A DNA stretch of 64,000 nucleotides from ATZT02 sp046048135 (GTDB taxonomy: Bacteria > Actinomycetota > Actinomycetes > S36-B12 > UBA5976): assembly GCA_046048135.1 (NCBI GenBank), contig JBJOGR010000036.1:1-64000 (forward strand), in the 5' to 3' direction. Shown piece by piece: positions 51,427 to 60,919 of the stretch (positions within the stretch are counted from its first letter, which is position 1; every line of letters begins with the position of its first letter). The position numbers were made by a program, and so were the translations under genes. The notes beneath the pieces were generated by a model. It was not told the origin of the DNA. It saw only the letters and a program-made list of their open reading frames with translations, and ran no database searches.

Positions 51427-51979
51427 TTTTAAGTTATTAATCATTTCATTATTAATAACATCTTGTGCTACTCCAGTTTCTAATATTTCTAGTGATTCAG
51501 AATCTGGATTTGTATCAGGAAATGGCACTTCTGTTTTTTTGAACAAAACTGAAAGAAAACCAGCACCTGAATTAAAAGATGTTGAATTTTTATCGTCTGA
51601 AATAAATTTAAATAGTTTAAAAAATAAAGTTGTTTTGATTAACGTTTGGGGTTCTTGGTGTAGTCCTTGTCGAAAAGAAGCTGCCGAATTAGAAGAGCTT
51701 TATTTAAAGAATAAAGCTAATAATGTGGAATTTATTGGAATTAATATAAGAGATTCAAAGATCTCGGCAAATAAATTTATTGAAAATTTTTCAATAACTT
51801 ATCCAAATATTTTTGACCGAGATGGAAAACTCTTACTTGGTTATAAGGATTCACTCCCGCCAAATTCAATTCCATCGACAATCCTGATTGATAAAAATGG
51901 TCTTGTTGCAGCAAGACAACTTGGACCAATTGATAAATCATTGATTCAAGGTTTTATTTCAGAGCTGGTTGAAGAATGA
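51401..51979 (+). CDS. ResA/TlpA-like thiol-disulfide lipoprotein
   Basis: A 192-residue membrane-attached thioredoxin-fold protein that would reduce apocytochrome c cysteines outside the membrane. N terminus: hydrophobic signal (11-20) and lipobox ITSC, lipid Cys22. Active site WCSPC (Cys87, Cys90). PNSIPSTILIDKNG contains the cis-Pro. It uses electrons from CcdA, whose gene follows with a 4-base overlap. The start overlaps the phosphatase gene by 26 bases; no other ATG in frame gives a signal peptide. Confidence 0.9.
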   Translation: MQAKFLGRSFKLLIISLLITSCATPVSNISSDSESGFVSGNGTSVFLNKTERKPAPELKDVEFLSSEINLNSLKNKVVLINVWGSWCSPCRKEAAELEELYLKNKANNVEFIGINIRDSKISANKFIENFSITYPNIFDRDGKLLLGYKDSLPPNSIPSTILIDKNGLVAARQLGPIDKSLIQGFISELVEE

Positions 51980-52713
51980 CATTACTTACAGACGGCTCTC
52001 TTTTCTTAGCAATACTTGTTGCATTTTTTGCAGGAATTATTTCATTTCTTTCCCCGTGTGTTTTGCCTTTAGTGCCAGGTTATTTAACGGTAATTACGGG
52101 AATGAGCAATGACCAGAATAATAAAATAACTAAATCAAAAGCAGTACTTGCAACTTTTTTATTCATACTTGGATTTGGTTTAGTTTTTGTATCGATAGGA
52201 ATGTTTTTTGGAAGTTTGGGAGGCTGGTTACTTTCTAATATAGAAATCTTAGAAAGAATTTTTGGAATTATTATTATTTTACTAGGATTAAGTTATTTAG
52301 GATTTATTAATATTTTCAATAGGGAATATAAATTTAAATTTAAATTTAAATCTGAGCAAGGCTTATTTGGGGCATTTATTCTAGGTTTTGTTTTTTCACT
52401 TGGTTGGACTCCTTGTATTGGACCAACATTGGCTGCAGTTCAATCACTAGCGTTTAGTGAAGGAACTTTGTTTAGAGGTGCAATTTTGTCAGCTTCTTAT
52501 TCACTTGGCTTGGGAATTCCTTTTATTGTCTTAACAATACTTTTTGAAAAATCTTTAAAAACAGTTAAATGGTTAAGAAAAAAACAAAAATTATTTATAA
52601 CAGTTGGTGGAATTTTATTAATTATTCTAGGTTTACTTTTAGTTAGTGGATTGTGGAATTTAGTAAGTATTGAGCTAAGAGTGTTCATGGCAGGATTTAC
52701 CCCACTCATATGA
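51976..52713 (+). CDS. ccdA: CcdA/DsbD-type thiol electron transporter
   Basis: A 245-residue, six-helix membrane protein passing electrons from cytoplasmic thioredoxin to the ResA-like protein. The two conserved cysteines are Cys28 in SFLSPCVLPLVPGYL and Cys147 in SLGWTPCIGPTLAAVQ, each beside the family's proline. Overlaps the neighbours on both sides by 4 bases. Belongs to the System II cytochrome c set. Confidence 0.92.
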   Translation: MTLLTDGSLFLAILVAFFAGIISFLSPCVLPLVPGYLTVITGMSNDQNNKITKSKAVLATFLFILGFGLVFVSIGMFFGSLGGWLLSNIEILERIFGIIIILLGLSYLGFINIFNREYKFKFKFKSEQGLFGAFILGFVFSLGWTPCIGPTLAAVQSLAFSEGTLFRGAILSASYSLGLGIPFIVLTILFEKSLKTVKWLRKKQKLFITVGGILLIILGLLLVSGLWNLVSIELRVFMAGFTPLI

Positions 52714-54242
52714 AAAGTAAGCAAATATCCCCGAAGCAAAGAACAGAAACAGTTCTGCCACCTCTAAATTTTTTCGGCTTTATTAGATGGACTTGGCGTC
52801 AATTAACAAGTATGAATACTGCTTTACTTCTGCTTTTATTTGTTGCTCTAGCAGCAATTCCAGGATCCATATTGCCTCAGAAAACAGCTTCGTTGATTCG
52901 AGTTAATAATTGGAAATCAGAAAATCCAAATCTTGCACCATTGTTTGAAAATTTAAGTTTTTTTGATGTTTATGGCTCTGTCTGGTTTTCAGCAATTTAT
53001 ATATTGCTCATGATTTCTATCATTGGATGTGTTATTCCAAGATTAAAAGTTTATTTTGAAAACTGGAAAGAAAAACCAACAAAGTCACCAAGTGTTATTA
53101 CAAATTTTGCAAATTATCAAAAAGTAAAAATAAGTAAAGTTTCCATAAAAAAAATTGAAGAAATAGCTACTCAAAAAAGTTGGAGAACTTTTTTAAATAA
53201 TAATTCTTTAACTATTGAAAAAGGATATACAAGAGAAGCTGGAAATTTACTTTTTCACTTTAGTTTGATAATAATTACTGTCGCTCTTGCCTTTGGAGCT
53301 TTATTTAGTTACCGCGGAACAGTTGTTGTAAAAGAAAATACAGGTTTTTCAAACACAATAACGCAATACGATGATTTTAGAGCAGGTCGTTTCTTTTCTG
53401 AAACACAATTACCAAATTTCTTTTTCATACTAAATGATTTTCAAGTTGATTTCGAACGAAGTGAGATTCAAAGAGGTGCTCCGCGAAAATTTGAAGCCAA
53501 TATAACTTTGAACAACAATGAAACTTTTAATGTTTATGTAAACAAACCAATTAATTTCATGGGAACCAAAATATTTTTAACAGGTCATGGTTATGCACCC
53601 GTTATTACAGTTAGAGATAAAAATAAACAAGTTTTGTTTTCTGACTCAGTAGTATTTTTGCCCCAAGATGGAAATTTTTCTTCAACTGGAGTGGTCAAAA
53701 TTCCAGATACAAATCCTCAATTAGGTATTGAGGCTAGGTTTTTGCCAACTGCGATTGTTGATCCAGTCACTGGTCCTACTTCCACATTTCCAGCTTTAGA
53801 TAATCCTGAAATATTTATGTCATTGTGGCAAGGTGATTTAGGAGTAAATTCTGGAATTTCGCAAAGTATTTACAAACTAGATACTTCTAAAATGACTCAG
53901 ATTGGTTTAGAAGAATTAAAACCAGGACAATCTTGGACAACAGATAGTGAATATGTGATTAGTTTTGATGAAGTTAAGCAATTTGCATCATTTCAAATCG
54001 CCTATGAGCCAGGTCGATTCTTGGCACTATTTGGTGCAATCTTTGCCATGGTGGGAATGATTTTTGGATTAGGTGTGCAAAGAAGAAAAATCTTTATCAA
54101 AATGCCTGCTAAATCCTCATCTAGTAATGTTATTGAAATAGCAGGAATCGCTAAAGAAAATCATGACTTAGAGAAAGATATTTTAAAATTGTTAAACGAA
54201 TTAGGATTTAAGAAAAGCAAGAAAGTTAGCAGAGAAATATGA
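52710..54242 (+). CDS. resB: Cytochrome c biogenesis protein ResB
   Basis: A 510-residue System II assembly protein. Three N-terminal helices (around 30-50, 85-105, 175-200), a large extracytoplasmic domain (about 200-435) and a last helix (about 440-460) form the ResB topology. The conserved opening FGFIRWTWRQLTSMNTALLL and the REAGNLLFHFSLI segment with a heme-lining His are recognisable. It works with CcsB to export heme and attach it to cytochromes c. Overlaps ccdA and ccsB genes by 4 bases. Confidence 0.92.
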   Translation: MKSKQISPKQRTETVLPPLNFFGFIRWTWRQLTSMNTALLLLLFVALAAIPGSILPQKTASLIRVNNWKSENPNLAPLFENLSFFDVYGSVWFSAIYILLMISIIGCVIPRLKVYFENWKEKPTKSPSVITNFANYQKVKISKVSIKKIEEIATQKSWRTFLNNNSLTIEKGYTREAGNLLFHFSLIIITVALAFGALFSYRGTVVVKENTGFSNTITQYDDFRAGRFFSETQLPNFFFILNDFQVDFERSEIQRGAPRKFEANITLNNNETFNVYVNKPINFMGTKIFLTGHGYAPVITVRDKNKQVLFSDSVVFLPQDGNFSSTGVVKIPDTNPQLGIEARFLPTAIVDPVTGPTSTFPALDNPEIFMSLWQGDLGVNSGISQSIYKLDTSKMTQIGLEELKPGQSWTTDSEYVISFDEVKQFASFQIAYEPGRFLALFGAIFAMVGMIFGLGVQRRKIFIKMPAKSSSSNVIEIAGIAKENHDLEKDILKLLNELGFKKSKKVSREI

Positions 54243-55057
54243 ATCTAAACAATTTAAGTAATCTTTTTGTTTATTTCTCAATATTTATTTTGGCGACAAA
54301 TTTAATTTTGTTTTCAATTGCCTTAACCCAAAAGAAAAAAAGTAAAATTACAAATGTTGCCATGAGTTTAACTTGGCTAATCGGCTTATTTTTAGTTATT
54401 GCTTTAATTCTTCGAGGTATAGCTGCACAACGAGCACCTTGGGGGAATATGTATGAATTTGCTGTTTCATCTGTAACAGCAGTAATACTTACTTTTTTAA
54501 TTGTTTCAATAAAGAAAAATATTCAATGGCTGGGAATTTTTGTAACAGTTCCTGCCATAATTTTATTAGGCCTTGCAGTCATTGTGCTGTACACAGAATC
54601 TGGTCCATTAGTACCAGCACTTAAATCAACTTGGCTATGGATTCACGTAAGTTCAGCCATAATTTCTTACGGCGCTTTTTCTTTAAATTTTGGTTTGTCA
54701 ATTATTTATTTACTAAAGACAAAAAATAAATTGAAATCTTTACCAAGTCTTAAACGAATTGATGATTTTTCTTACAAAGTAGTTTTATTTGCTTTTCCTA
54801 TTTGGACATTTTCAGTTATTTCAGGAGCAGTGTGGGCAGAAAATGCTTGGGGTAGATATTGGGGATGGGATCCAAAAGAGACATGGGCATTTATTACTTG
54901 GATTATTTATGCAGCTTATTTACATTCTCGAGTCACCATTGGCTGGAAAGGAACTAAATCTGCCTGGCTTGGCATAGCCGGATACACCGCAATAATTTTT
55001 AATTTCTTTGTTATAAATATTTGGGTAACAGGTCTTCATAGCTATGCAGGAATTTAA
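54239..55057 (+). CDS. ccsB: Cytochrome c biogenesis protein CcsB/CcsA (WWD domain)
   Basis: A 272-residue, eight-helix heme-handling protein. The WWD-type Trp-rich segment is WGRYWGWDPKETWAFITW (near 203-220), flanked by conserved histidines in WLWIHVSSAIISYG and GLHSY near the C terminus that ligate heme. It partners ResB to deliver heme to apocytochromes. Implies that the cell has c-type cytochromes and therefore needs heme. Followed directly by a DUF4229 gene. Confidence 0.93.
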   Translation: MNLNNLSNLFVYFSIFILATNLILFSIALTQKKKSKITNVAMSLTWLIGLFLVIALILRGIAAQRAPWGNMYEFAVSSVTAVILTFLIVSIKKNIQWLGIFVTVPAIILLGLAVIVLYTESGPLVPALKSTWLWIHVSSAIISYGAFSLNFGLSIIYLLKTKNKLKSLPSLKRIDDFSYKVVLFAFPIWTFSVISGAVWAENAWGRYWGWDPKETWAFITWIIYAAYLHSRVTIGWKGTKSAWLGIAGYTAIIFNFFVINIWVTGLHSYAGI

Positions 55058-55309
55058 ATGAAAAGTATTTTTTCTTATACATTTTTACGATTTTTAATTC
55101 TTCTTTCTTTTACTGCCGTAGGCTATTTAATTGGATTAAGGGATCTAACTTTGATAGTGGTGGCATTTTTAGCTTCAGGCATCGTTAGCCTGTTTGTTTT
55201 AAATAAATCTAGAGATCAATTTTCAAGCTCAATTTCAGGATTTTTTCAAAAAATTAATAAAAGAATCAATGCAGCAGCTGAAAAAGAAGATAGAAATTTA
55301 GAAAATTAA
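55058..55309 (+). CDS. DUF4229 family small membrane protein
   Basis: An 83-residue protein with two hydrophobic helices (about 7-24 and 31-46) and a charged helix at the C terminus (RINAAAEKEDRNLEN). It matches the DUF4229 family, found in actinobacteria between the cytochrome c and menA genes. Function unknown. Starts directly after the ccsB stop. The end overlaps the menA end on the opposite strand by 4 bases. Confidence 0.75.
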   Translation: MKSIFSYTFLRFLILLSFTAVGYLIGLRDLTLIVVAFLASGIVSLFVLNKSRDQFSSSISGFFQKINKRINAAAEKEDRNLEN

Positions 55310-56205
55310 ATAGTTTCTAAGTAAAACGACAGACAAATTAATAAAGAGTAAAATAATTGAGTTTGACCTGTTACTACAAGGACAGGAATTAAATCTTTTC
55401 CCATAGATTTGTTTCTTACTCTTCTTATTGCATCATATGCAAATGGAAAACTTGCTAAATAAAATGGAATAAAACTAAATGGCGAATTATCAAGTCGATT
55501 AAATAAGATTTCAATAAGAGGTAGTAAATATACAAGTACCAGTAAAGAGATGAAAAAAACGCGAGTTTTTGAATCTCCAAGTTTTACAGCTAAAGTGATT
55601 TTATTGTTTTCTTTATCTTTTTCACGATCACGAAGATTATTTGCAACTAAAATTGCGGTAGCAAAAAAGCCCATCACGACAGCATAAATTAAAAAATAAG
55701 TTTTAAAATATAAAGTCTGAGCATAAATAGTTCCTAACGTGGCAACTAAGCCAAAAAACACAAATACAAAAATTTCGCCTAAACCAAGATATCCGTAAGG
55801 TTTAGGTCCTCCTGTATAAGTCCAAGCAGAAATTATTGCAACAGTACCAAGAATTAAAAACCACCATTGTCTAGTCTCGATAGTTATCAATAGACCTGCT
55901 AATGCAGCAATAAAGAAAAATAAATATGCGGCTCTTTTCACGGATTTAGCAGATGCAAGTTTCTGACCTACTAATCTAACTGGACCTACGCGATCTGAAT
56001 CAGTTCCTTTTATTCCATCTGAATAGTCATTAGCAAAATTAACTCCAATTTGAATAGTGATACTTACAATGAGTGCAAGAAGTGCAATATATAAATTGAA
56101 TGAATTTTCAAAATAAGCAATAGCCCATGCGACGATAACAGGAGAAATAGCAGCACCTAAGGTTTTAGGCCTACTTCCTTGAAACCAAATTTTTAAACTT
56201 GTCAT
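55306..56205 (-). CDS. menA: 1,4-dihydroxy-2-naphthoate polyprenyltransferase
   Basis: Attaches the polyprenyl chain to dihydroxynaphthoate, giving demethylmenaquinone. The 299-residue membrane protein has about eight helices and the prenyl-diphosphate site NFANDYSDGIKGTDSDRVG, with a second Asp-containing motif LRDREKDKENNKITLAVKLG. Overlaps menE by 4 bases on the minus strand. The 3' end overlaps the DUF4229 gene by 4 bases. Confidence 0.95.
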   Translation of the reverse strand: MTSLKIWFQGSRPKTLGAAISPVIVAWAIAYFENSFNLYIALLALIVSITIQIGVNFANDYSDGIKGTDSDRVGPVRLVGQKLASAKSVKRAAYLFFFIAALAGLLITIETRQWWFLILGTVAIISAWTYTGGPKPYGYLGLGEIFVFVFFGLVATLGTIYAQTLYFKTYFLIYAVVMGFFATAILVANNLRDREKDKENNKITLAVKLGDSKTRVFFISLLVLVYLLPLIEILFNRLDNSPFSFIPFYLASFPFAYDAIRRVRNKSMGKDLIPVLVVTGQTQLFYSLLICLSFYLETI

Positions 56206-57368
56206 TTAAGTGAATCTATATCAACTTTGCCATTAGGCAGTAACGGAATCTCAAGTGCATTTTTAATAAAGCGAGGAACTGCAGCTTTGCCTAATTCATG
56301 TTCAATCGTTTTTTGTATTAAAGAAATTTCACAATTTCCAACTATTACTGCTGCAACAATTACACCCCATTTTTCATCCGGGATAGAAAACACCACAGCA
56401 TCTTCTACGCCGACTTGATCTTTAATTAGATTTTCAATTGCATGTAATGAAATATTATTTCCACCAGATACAACTATGTCATCATTTCTTCCAATAACTT
56501 TTAATTCATTGTTTTTTAATATTCCTAAATCTTTAGTCAAAACCCAACCATTATTAAATGTTGATTGATTTAATTTATTTACTTCAATTGATTTGCCGTG
56601 ATAACAAGTTGCATTTGAATCACTTTTGATCGCAATTTGTCCAACACCATCTTTAGCAGGATGATCAATTCGAATTAAAACATTATTTAAAGCGATTCCA
56701 TCCCAAACTACTCCACCGCAGGTCTCGGTCATTCCATAAGTTCTAATTAAATTGACACCTTCATTTTTAAGTTGCTCATATAGTGAATTTGAAATTTGAC
56801 CACCACCAATCAGCAATGCATCAAACTTTTTTAAAATTTCAGTGTGACCCAGCGAAACTAGAGTAGAAAGTTGGGCATTAACTAAAGAAGTCCTAACTTT
56901 TCTATTTTTTGAAATAACTTCCATTGCTTTAGAAACAAATAGATCTGGGTTAAATTTATCTGATTCATCTAAGCCATAAATCCAATTTTGATTGCTAATT
57001 ATTGCTCTTGCTAAAACCATTAATCCTCCGATAAATGCAGGATTAATTGCAAGAATCCAATCTGCTGGATCATTAAACATCTCATTAGTTTTATTTGCAG
57101 CATTGATCAATGCTTTAGTTGAAATTTCTACAGCTTTTGGATTGCCAGTAGTTCCACTTGTACAAATAATTAAACCCGAATCGATTGAGCATTCTTCTTG
57201 GATATTAATTGCATTTTCATATCTTTTAGTAACTTTCTCACTTTTTGAAAAAGGAACTATTGCGTCAACTTCTTTTCCATTTAAAGAATTAGAAATGGCC
57301 CTACTTACTTCATGAGCAGCCTTACTGCCCATTGGTAATAAAAGTCGATTTGGAAAGATAAGAGTCAT
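56202..57368 (-). CDS. menE: o-Succinylbenzoate-CoA ligase
   Basis: Activates o-succinylbenzoate with ATP and CoA. The 388-residue ANL-family protein has the P-loop-like CTSGTTGNPKAVEIS, the A5 motif RTYGMTETCGG and the hinge GRNDDIVVSGGNNIS; it is shorter than typical acyl-CoA synthetases, as expected for actinobacterial MenE. The ATG at 57368 with AGG upstream was chosen over the TTG at 57371. It is divergent from menB across only 33 bases. Confidence 0.92.
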   Translation of the reverse strand: MTLIFPNRLLLPMGSKAAHEVSRAISNSLNGKEVDAIVPFSKSEKVTKRYENAINIQEECSIDSGLIICTSGTTGNPKAVEISTKALINAANKTNEMFNDPADWILAINPAFIGGLMVLARAIISNQNWIYGLDESDKFNPDLFVSKAMEVISKNRKVRTSLVNAQLSTLVSLGHTEILKKFDALLIGGGQISNSLYEQLKNEGVNLIRTYGMTETCGGVVWDGIALNNVLIRIDHPAKDGVGQIAIKSDSNATCYHGKSIEVNKLNQSTFNNGWVLTKDLGILKNNELKVIGRNDDIVVSGGNNISLHAIENLIKDQVGVEDAVVFSIPDEKWGVIVAAVIVGNCEISLIQKTIEHELGKAAVPRFIKNALEIPLLPNGKVDIDSLK

Positions 57369-57401
57369 CAATACCTAAGCGTAGAGAGTGAATCATTTCT
57401 A
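57369..57401. promoter_or_regulatory. Very short divergent intergenic region menE/menB
   Basis: Only 33 bases separate the menE ATG from the menB GTG. No complete -35/-10 pair for either direction fits inside; at least one promoter must lie in the opposing gene or use a minimal leaderless signal. TACGCT on the minus strand is a weak -10 candidate for menE. Confidence 0.3.
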
Positions 57402-58268
57402 GTGAGTAATGAACCAGGAAAGACAACGATTGTTCCGGCATTGAATTGGCAAGCTCAAGGTCAATGGCGAGATATTGAGTATCACGTCGCCGAGGGCATT
57501 GCCAAGATAACCATTAATAGACCTGAAAAAAGAAATGCATTTAGACCACAAACTGTTACTGAATTAATTAAAGCTTTTGATATGGCTCGTGACGACAATG
57601 AAATTGGCGTAATCATTCTCACCGGAAAAGGTGATCTTGCGTTTTGTTCAGGTGGTGATCAAAGCATTAGAGGCGACGACGGTTACATGGGTGATGATGA
57701 AGTTGCTCAAAAAGGAATTGGTCGTTTAAACGTTTTAGATTTACAAGTTCAAATTAGAAGATTGCCTAAACCAGTTATTGCAATGATTGCAGGTTATGCA
57801 ATTGGTGGTGGACATGTTTTACATGTTGTTTGTGATTTATCAATTGCTGCTGAAAATGCAAAATTTGGCCAAACTGGTCCAAGAGTTGGATCATTCGACG
57901 GAGGATTTGGTTCAAGTTTGTTATCAAGACAAATTGGGTTGAAACGTGCAAAAGAAATTTGGTTTTTAACAAGACAATACGATGCCAAAACAGCACTTGA
58001 ATGGGGATTAGTAAATGCAGTTGTTTCTTTAGAAGATTTAGAAAAAGAAACAGTTAAATGGGCAAAAGAAATGCTTCAACTTTCTCCGCTTTCATTACGT
58101 TTATTAAAAGCATCTTTTAATGCATCAGATGATGGCTTAGCTGGGGTTCAACAATTAGCAGGGGATGCAACTTTACTTTATTACATGAGTGAAGAAGCAC
58201 AAGAAGGTAGAAATGCATACAAAGAAAAAAGAAAGCCAGATTTTAAGAAATTTCCAAAACGTCCATAA
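57402..58268 (+). CDS. menB: 1,4-dihydroxy-2-naphthoyl-CoA synthase
   Basis: Crotonase-fold ring closure of o-succinylbenzoyl-CoA. The 288-residue protein has the oxyanion-hole segments FCSGGDQS and GYAIGGGHVLHVVCDLSIAA, the TGPRVGSFDGGFG loop and the typical C-terminal YMSEEAQEGRNAYKEKRKPDF. Start codon is GTG. menC follows 9 bases later. Confidence 0.96.
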   Translation: MSNEPGKTTIVPALNWQAQGQWRDIEYHVAEGIAKITINRPEKRNAFRPQTVTELIKAFDMARDDNEIGVIILTGKGDLAFCSGGDQSIRGDDGYMGDDEVAQKGIGRLNVLDLQVQIRRLPKPVIAMIAGYAIGGGHVLHVVCDLSIAAENAKFGQTGPRVGSFDGGFGSSLLSRQIGLKRAKEIWFLTRQYDAKTALEWGLVNAVVSLEDLEKETVKWAKEMLQLSPLSLRLLKASFNASDDGLAGVQQLAGDATLLYYMSEEAQEGRNAYKEKRKPDFKKFPKRP

Positions 58269-58277
58269 TTTTAATTC

Positions 58278-59264
58278 ATGGAAATAATAGAAAAAAATGA
58301 AGCACTACAAGATATAAAAACTTTTCGAGTTGAATTAAAGCAACCAATGAAAAGCTATGCTTTTCGAGAAGGGGTTTTAATAAATGGCGAATATGGTTGG
58401 GCAGAATTTGCACCTTTTCCTCATCACTCAATAGAGCATTCAACAAGATGGCTTCAAGCTGCTTTAGAAATGGCTTGGTCAAAATTACCTGAACCAAAAC
58501 TTAAAAAAGTTAAAACTAATGCAATCGTAGTTTCAGATGATGTAGAAAATGCAATTAATGCAGTCAAAAAAAGTGGAAGTAAAACTTTAAAAATAAAACT
58601 AACTGGTAAAAATATTGATCAAGAAATAAATACACTTAAAAAAATTAGTGACAAGATTGAAAATATTAAATTTAGAATAGATTTCAATGGCGAACTAACT
58701 CTAGAAAACGCAATTTCGTTCAGCAATAAATCAGTTGGTCTACCTATTGAATATCTAGAACAACCTTGTAAAACTCTAAATGAAAACAAGAAATTAAAAC
58801 TAAAAGCAAAGACACCAATTGCAATTGATGAAAATTTTAGATTAGCCAATGATTCATTAGTCGAGGAGTTTGTTAAAGAAATACTTGAGAGTTGTGACTA
58901 TTTGATAGTCAAAGTAATTCCTTTAGGAGGAATTAATAGGTTATTAAAACTTCAAGATTTGCTGCCTGCAGAATTTAATAGGATAGTGATTTCAGGTTCA
59001 ATGGATACCAGCGTTGGCTTGTATTTATCGACATTGGCTCAATCTTTACTTGAACCAAAAACAGATTTAGTTGCAGGAGTAGGAACAGGGATGTTACTTA
59101 AAAACGATGTCACAACTAGTTCTCTTTTACCTGTAGATGGTTTAGTTGAAGTGAAAAGATTAAGTGTTGATTTAAATAAAATTGTCGAAAGCTCAAATAG
59201 AGATGCATTAATTAAAAAAGTCAATGAATGTTTTGATTTTGGTAGAAAAAACGGATGGTTTTAA
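58278..59264 (+). CDS. menC: o-Succinylbenzoate synthase
   Basis: Enolase-superfamily dehydration of SHCHC to o-succinylbenzoate. The 328-residue protein has the catalytic lysine in TLKIKLTGKN (near residue 104), metal ligands in RIDFNGELT, EYLEQPCKT and IAIDENF, and the second lysine in LIVKVIPLGGI. Its stop overlaps the menD start (TAATG). Sequence drift is large but all motif residues are intact. Confidence 0.9.
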   Translation: MEIIEKNEALQDIKTFRVELKQPMKSYAFREGVLINGEYGWAEFAPFPHHSIEHSTRWLQAALEMAWSKLPEPKLKKVKTNAIVVSDDVENAINAVKKSGSKTLKIKLTGKNIDQEINTLKKISDKIENIKFRIDFNGELTLENAISFSNKSVGLPIEYLEQPCKTLNENKKLKLKAKTPIAIDENFRLANDSLVEEFVKEILESCDYLIVKVIPLGGINRLLKLQDLLPAEFNRIVISGSMDTSVGLYLSTLAQSLLEPKTDLVAGVGTGMLLKNDVTTSSLLPVDGLVEVKRLSVDLNKIVESSNRDALIKKVNECFDFGRKNGWF

Positions 59265-60919
59265 TGTCTGAAAATTTAAATCAGCCAGCATCTGCACTGA
59301 CTGCCGAATTAATTGTCCAACAATTAATTGATAATCAAGTTAATTTTGTAGCACTATCTCCTGGGTCAAGAAATGGTCCAATTTCTTTAGCGTTAGTTCA
59401 AGCAGAAAAAGAAGGGTTAATTCAAGTAGGAGTTCGAATTGACGAAAGATCTGCTGCATTTCTTGCATTGGGTGCATCAATTGCTAGTGGAAAACCAAGC
59501 GCAGTTTTAACCACATCTGGTACCGCAGTTGCAAATCTATTTCCCGCAATTGTGGAAGCTAAATATTCAGGAATTCCTTTAATTGTTTTGACTGCAGATA
59601 GACCTGCATCATTCCAAGGAACAGGAGCAAATCAAGTAATTGCTCAAAGAGATATTTTCGGAAGTTATGTTTCTCGAAGTATTGAAATTGCATCCGACTC
59701 ATTAAATATCGAAACCTCATCTGCTAAAGAAGCTATAAAAGATCGAATTAACTCAGTAATTTCAATAGCAGTAAAAAATCGAGTTCCTGTGCACCTAAAC
59801 ATCACTTTAAGTGAACCTTTAGTTCCAACTCAAAAATTTAAATTATTAAAGTCAAAAAATACTCAGTTAGAAACTCCTAATTTTTCAGAAAACATTTTGA
59901 CAGAATATTTAGGTAAGAAAGGAATTATCGTAGCTGGTGCGACGAATTTAGAGTATTTAAATTACGCAAAAGATTTATCAACTGCTCTTGATTGGCCAGT
60001 AATTGTAGAACCTCCACATGTTTGCGTTGGGGACAATATGGTTTCTAATTCCTCTGTAGTTCTTGCCATGAAAAAAAATGAATTAAATCCAGAAGTTGTA
60101 CTAACTATTGGAAGAGTGGGTTTATCTAGACAAGTATCAGAATTAATAAAAAATTCTTCAATTGTTGTTTCTTGCGCAGTTCCAAATGTAATAACTAATT
60201 CTGTTGCTAAACAAAAAATATCTGGTTTATTTAGGATTCCCATAAAGCAAAGAAACGAAAACTGGCTAAAACTTTGGAAGGATTCAGGTTTGGCAGTTTT
60301 TGAAAAAATTCAAAAAGAACTTAAAGAGTATGCAAATTTATCGAATCTACACGTTGTGCAAAATTTAATTCAACATTTACCAAAAAATTCACATATTCAT
60401 TTATCATCTAGTTTTGCAGCAAGAGATTTTGATTTACTTATTTCACCTTTTTATGATTCTCCATTTTCAAATGGAGAAGTTAGTGTTTCAATGAATAGAG
60501 GTGTTAATGGAATTGATGGTGTTGTTTCAACTGCAATTGGGGCTTCCTTAGTAAACAACAAACCAACTTTTGCATTCTTAGGAGATATTGCTGCATTACA
60601 TGATTTAAATAGTTTCATAATTCCAAAATTAGAAAAAGTTCCTGATATTACTTTCATAATTACTGACAACAATGGGGGTGGAATTTTTAACACTTTGGAG
60701 CAATCTGGTGTAGAAGATTTTGAAAGAGTATATGGAACACCTACAGAGGTTAATCTTTCTCAATTATTCAGTAATTTAAATGTTAAAACGAATGAAATTA
60801 AAAATCTTGAAGAGATTAAGAATTATTTGGGACAACCATCAGGTATAAAAGTTGTTATTATAAAAATAGAGTCTCGAGAAAATGAAGCTCAATTAAGAAA
60901 ACAAATATTAGTTAGTTAA
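59264..60919 (+). CDS. menD: 2-Succinyl-5-enolpyruvyl-6-hydroxy-3-cyclohexene-1-carboxylate synthase (ThDP-dependent)
   Basis: Adds a 2-oxoglutarate-derived unit to isochorismate. The 551-residue protein has LSPGSRNGPISLAL and the catalytic Glu in GVRIDERSAAFLALG, and the ThDP-binding GDIAALHDLNSF with ITDNNGGGIFNTLEQ. ATG at 59264 overlaps the menC stop as TAATG and was chosen over the ATG at 59255 that lies inside menC. Needs thiamine diphosphate and Mg. Its end overlaps menF by 12 bases. Confidence 0.94.
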   Translation: MSENLNQPASALTAELIVQQLIDNQVNFVALSPGSRNGPISLALVQAEKEGLIQVGVRIDERSAAFLALGASIASGKPSAVLTTSGTAVANLFPAIVEAKYSGIPLIVLTADRPASFQGTGANQVIAQRDIFGSYVSRSIEIASDSLNIETSSAKEAIKDRINSVISIAVKNRVPVHLNITLSEPLVPTQKFKLLKSKNTQLETPNFSENILTEYLGKKGIIVAGATNLEYLNYAKDLSTALDWPVIVEPPHVCVGDNMVSNSSVVLAMKKNELNPEVVLTIGRVGLSRQVSELIKNSSIVVSCAVPNVITNSVAKQKISGLFRIPIKQRNENWLKLWKDSGLAVFEKIQKELKEYANLSNLHVVQNLIQHLPKNSHIHLSSSFAARDFDLLISPFYDSPFSNGEVSVSMNRGVNGIDGVVSTAIGASLVNNKPTFAFLGDIAALHDLNSFIIPKLEKVPDITFIITDNNGGGIFNTLEQSGVEDFERVYGTPTEVNLSQLFSNLNVKTNEIKNLEEIKNYLGQPSGIKVVIIKIESRENEAQLRKQILVS

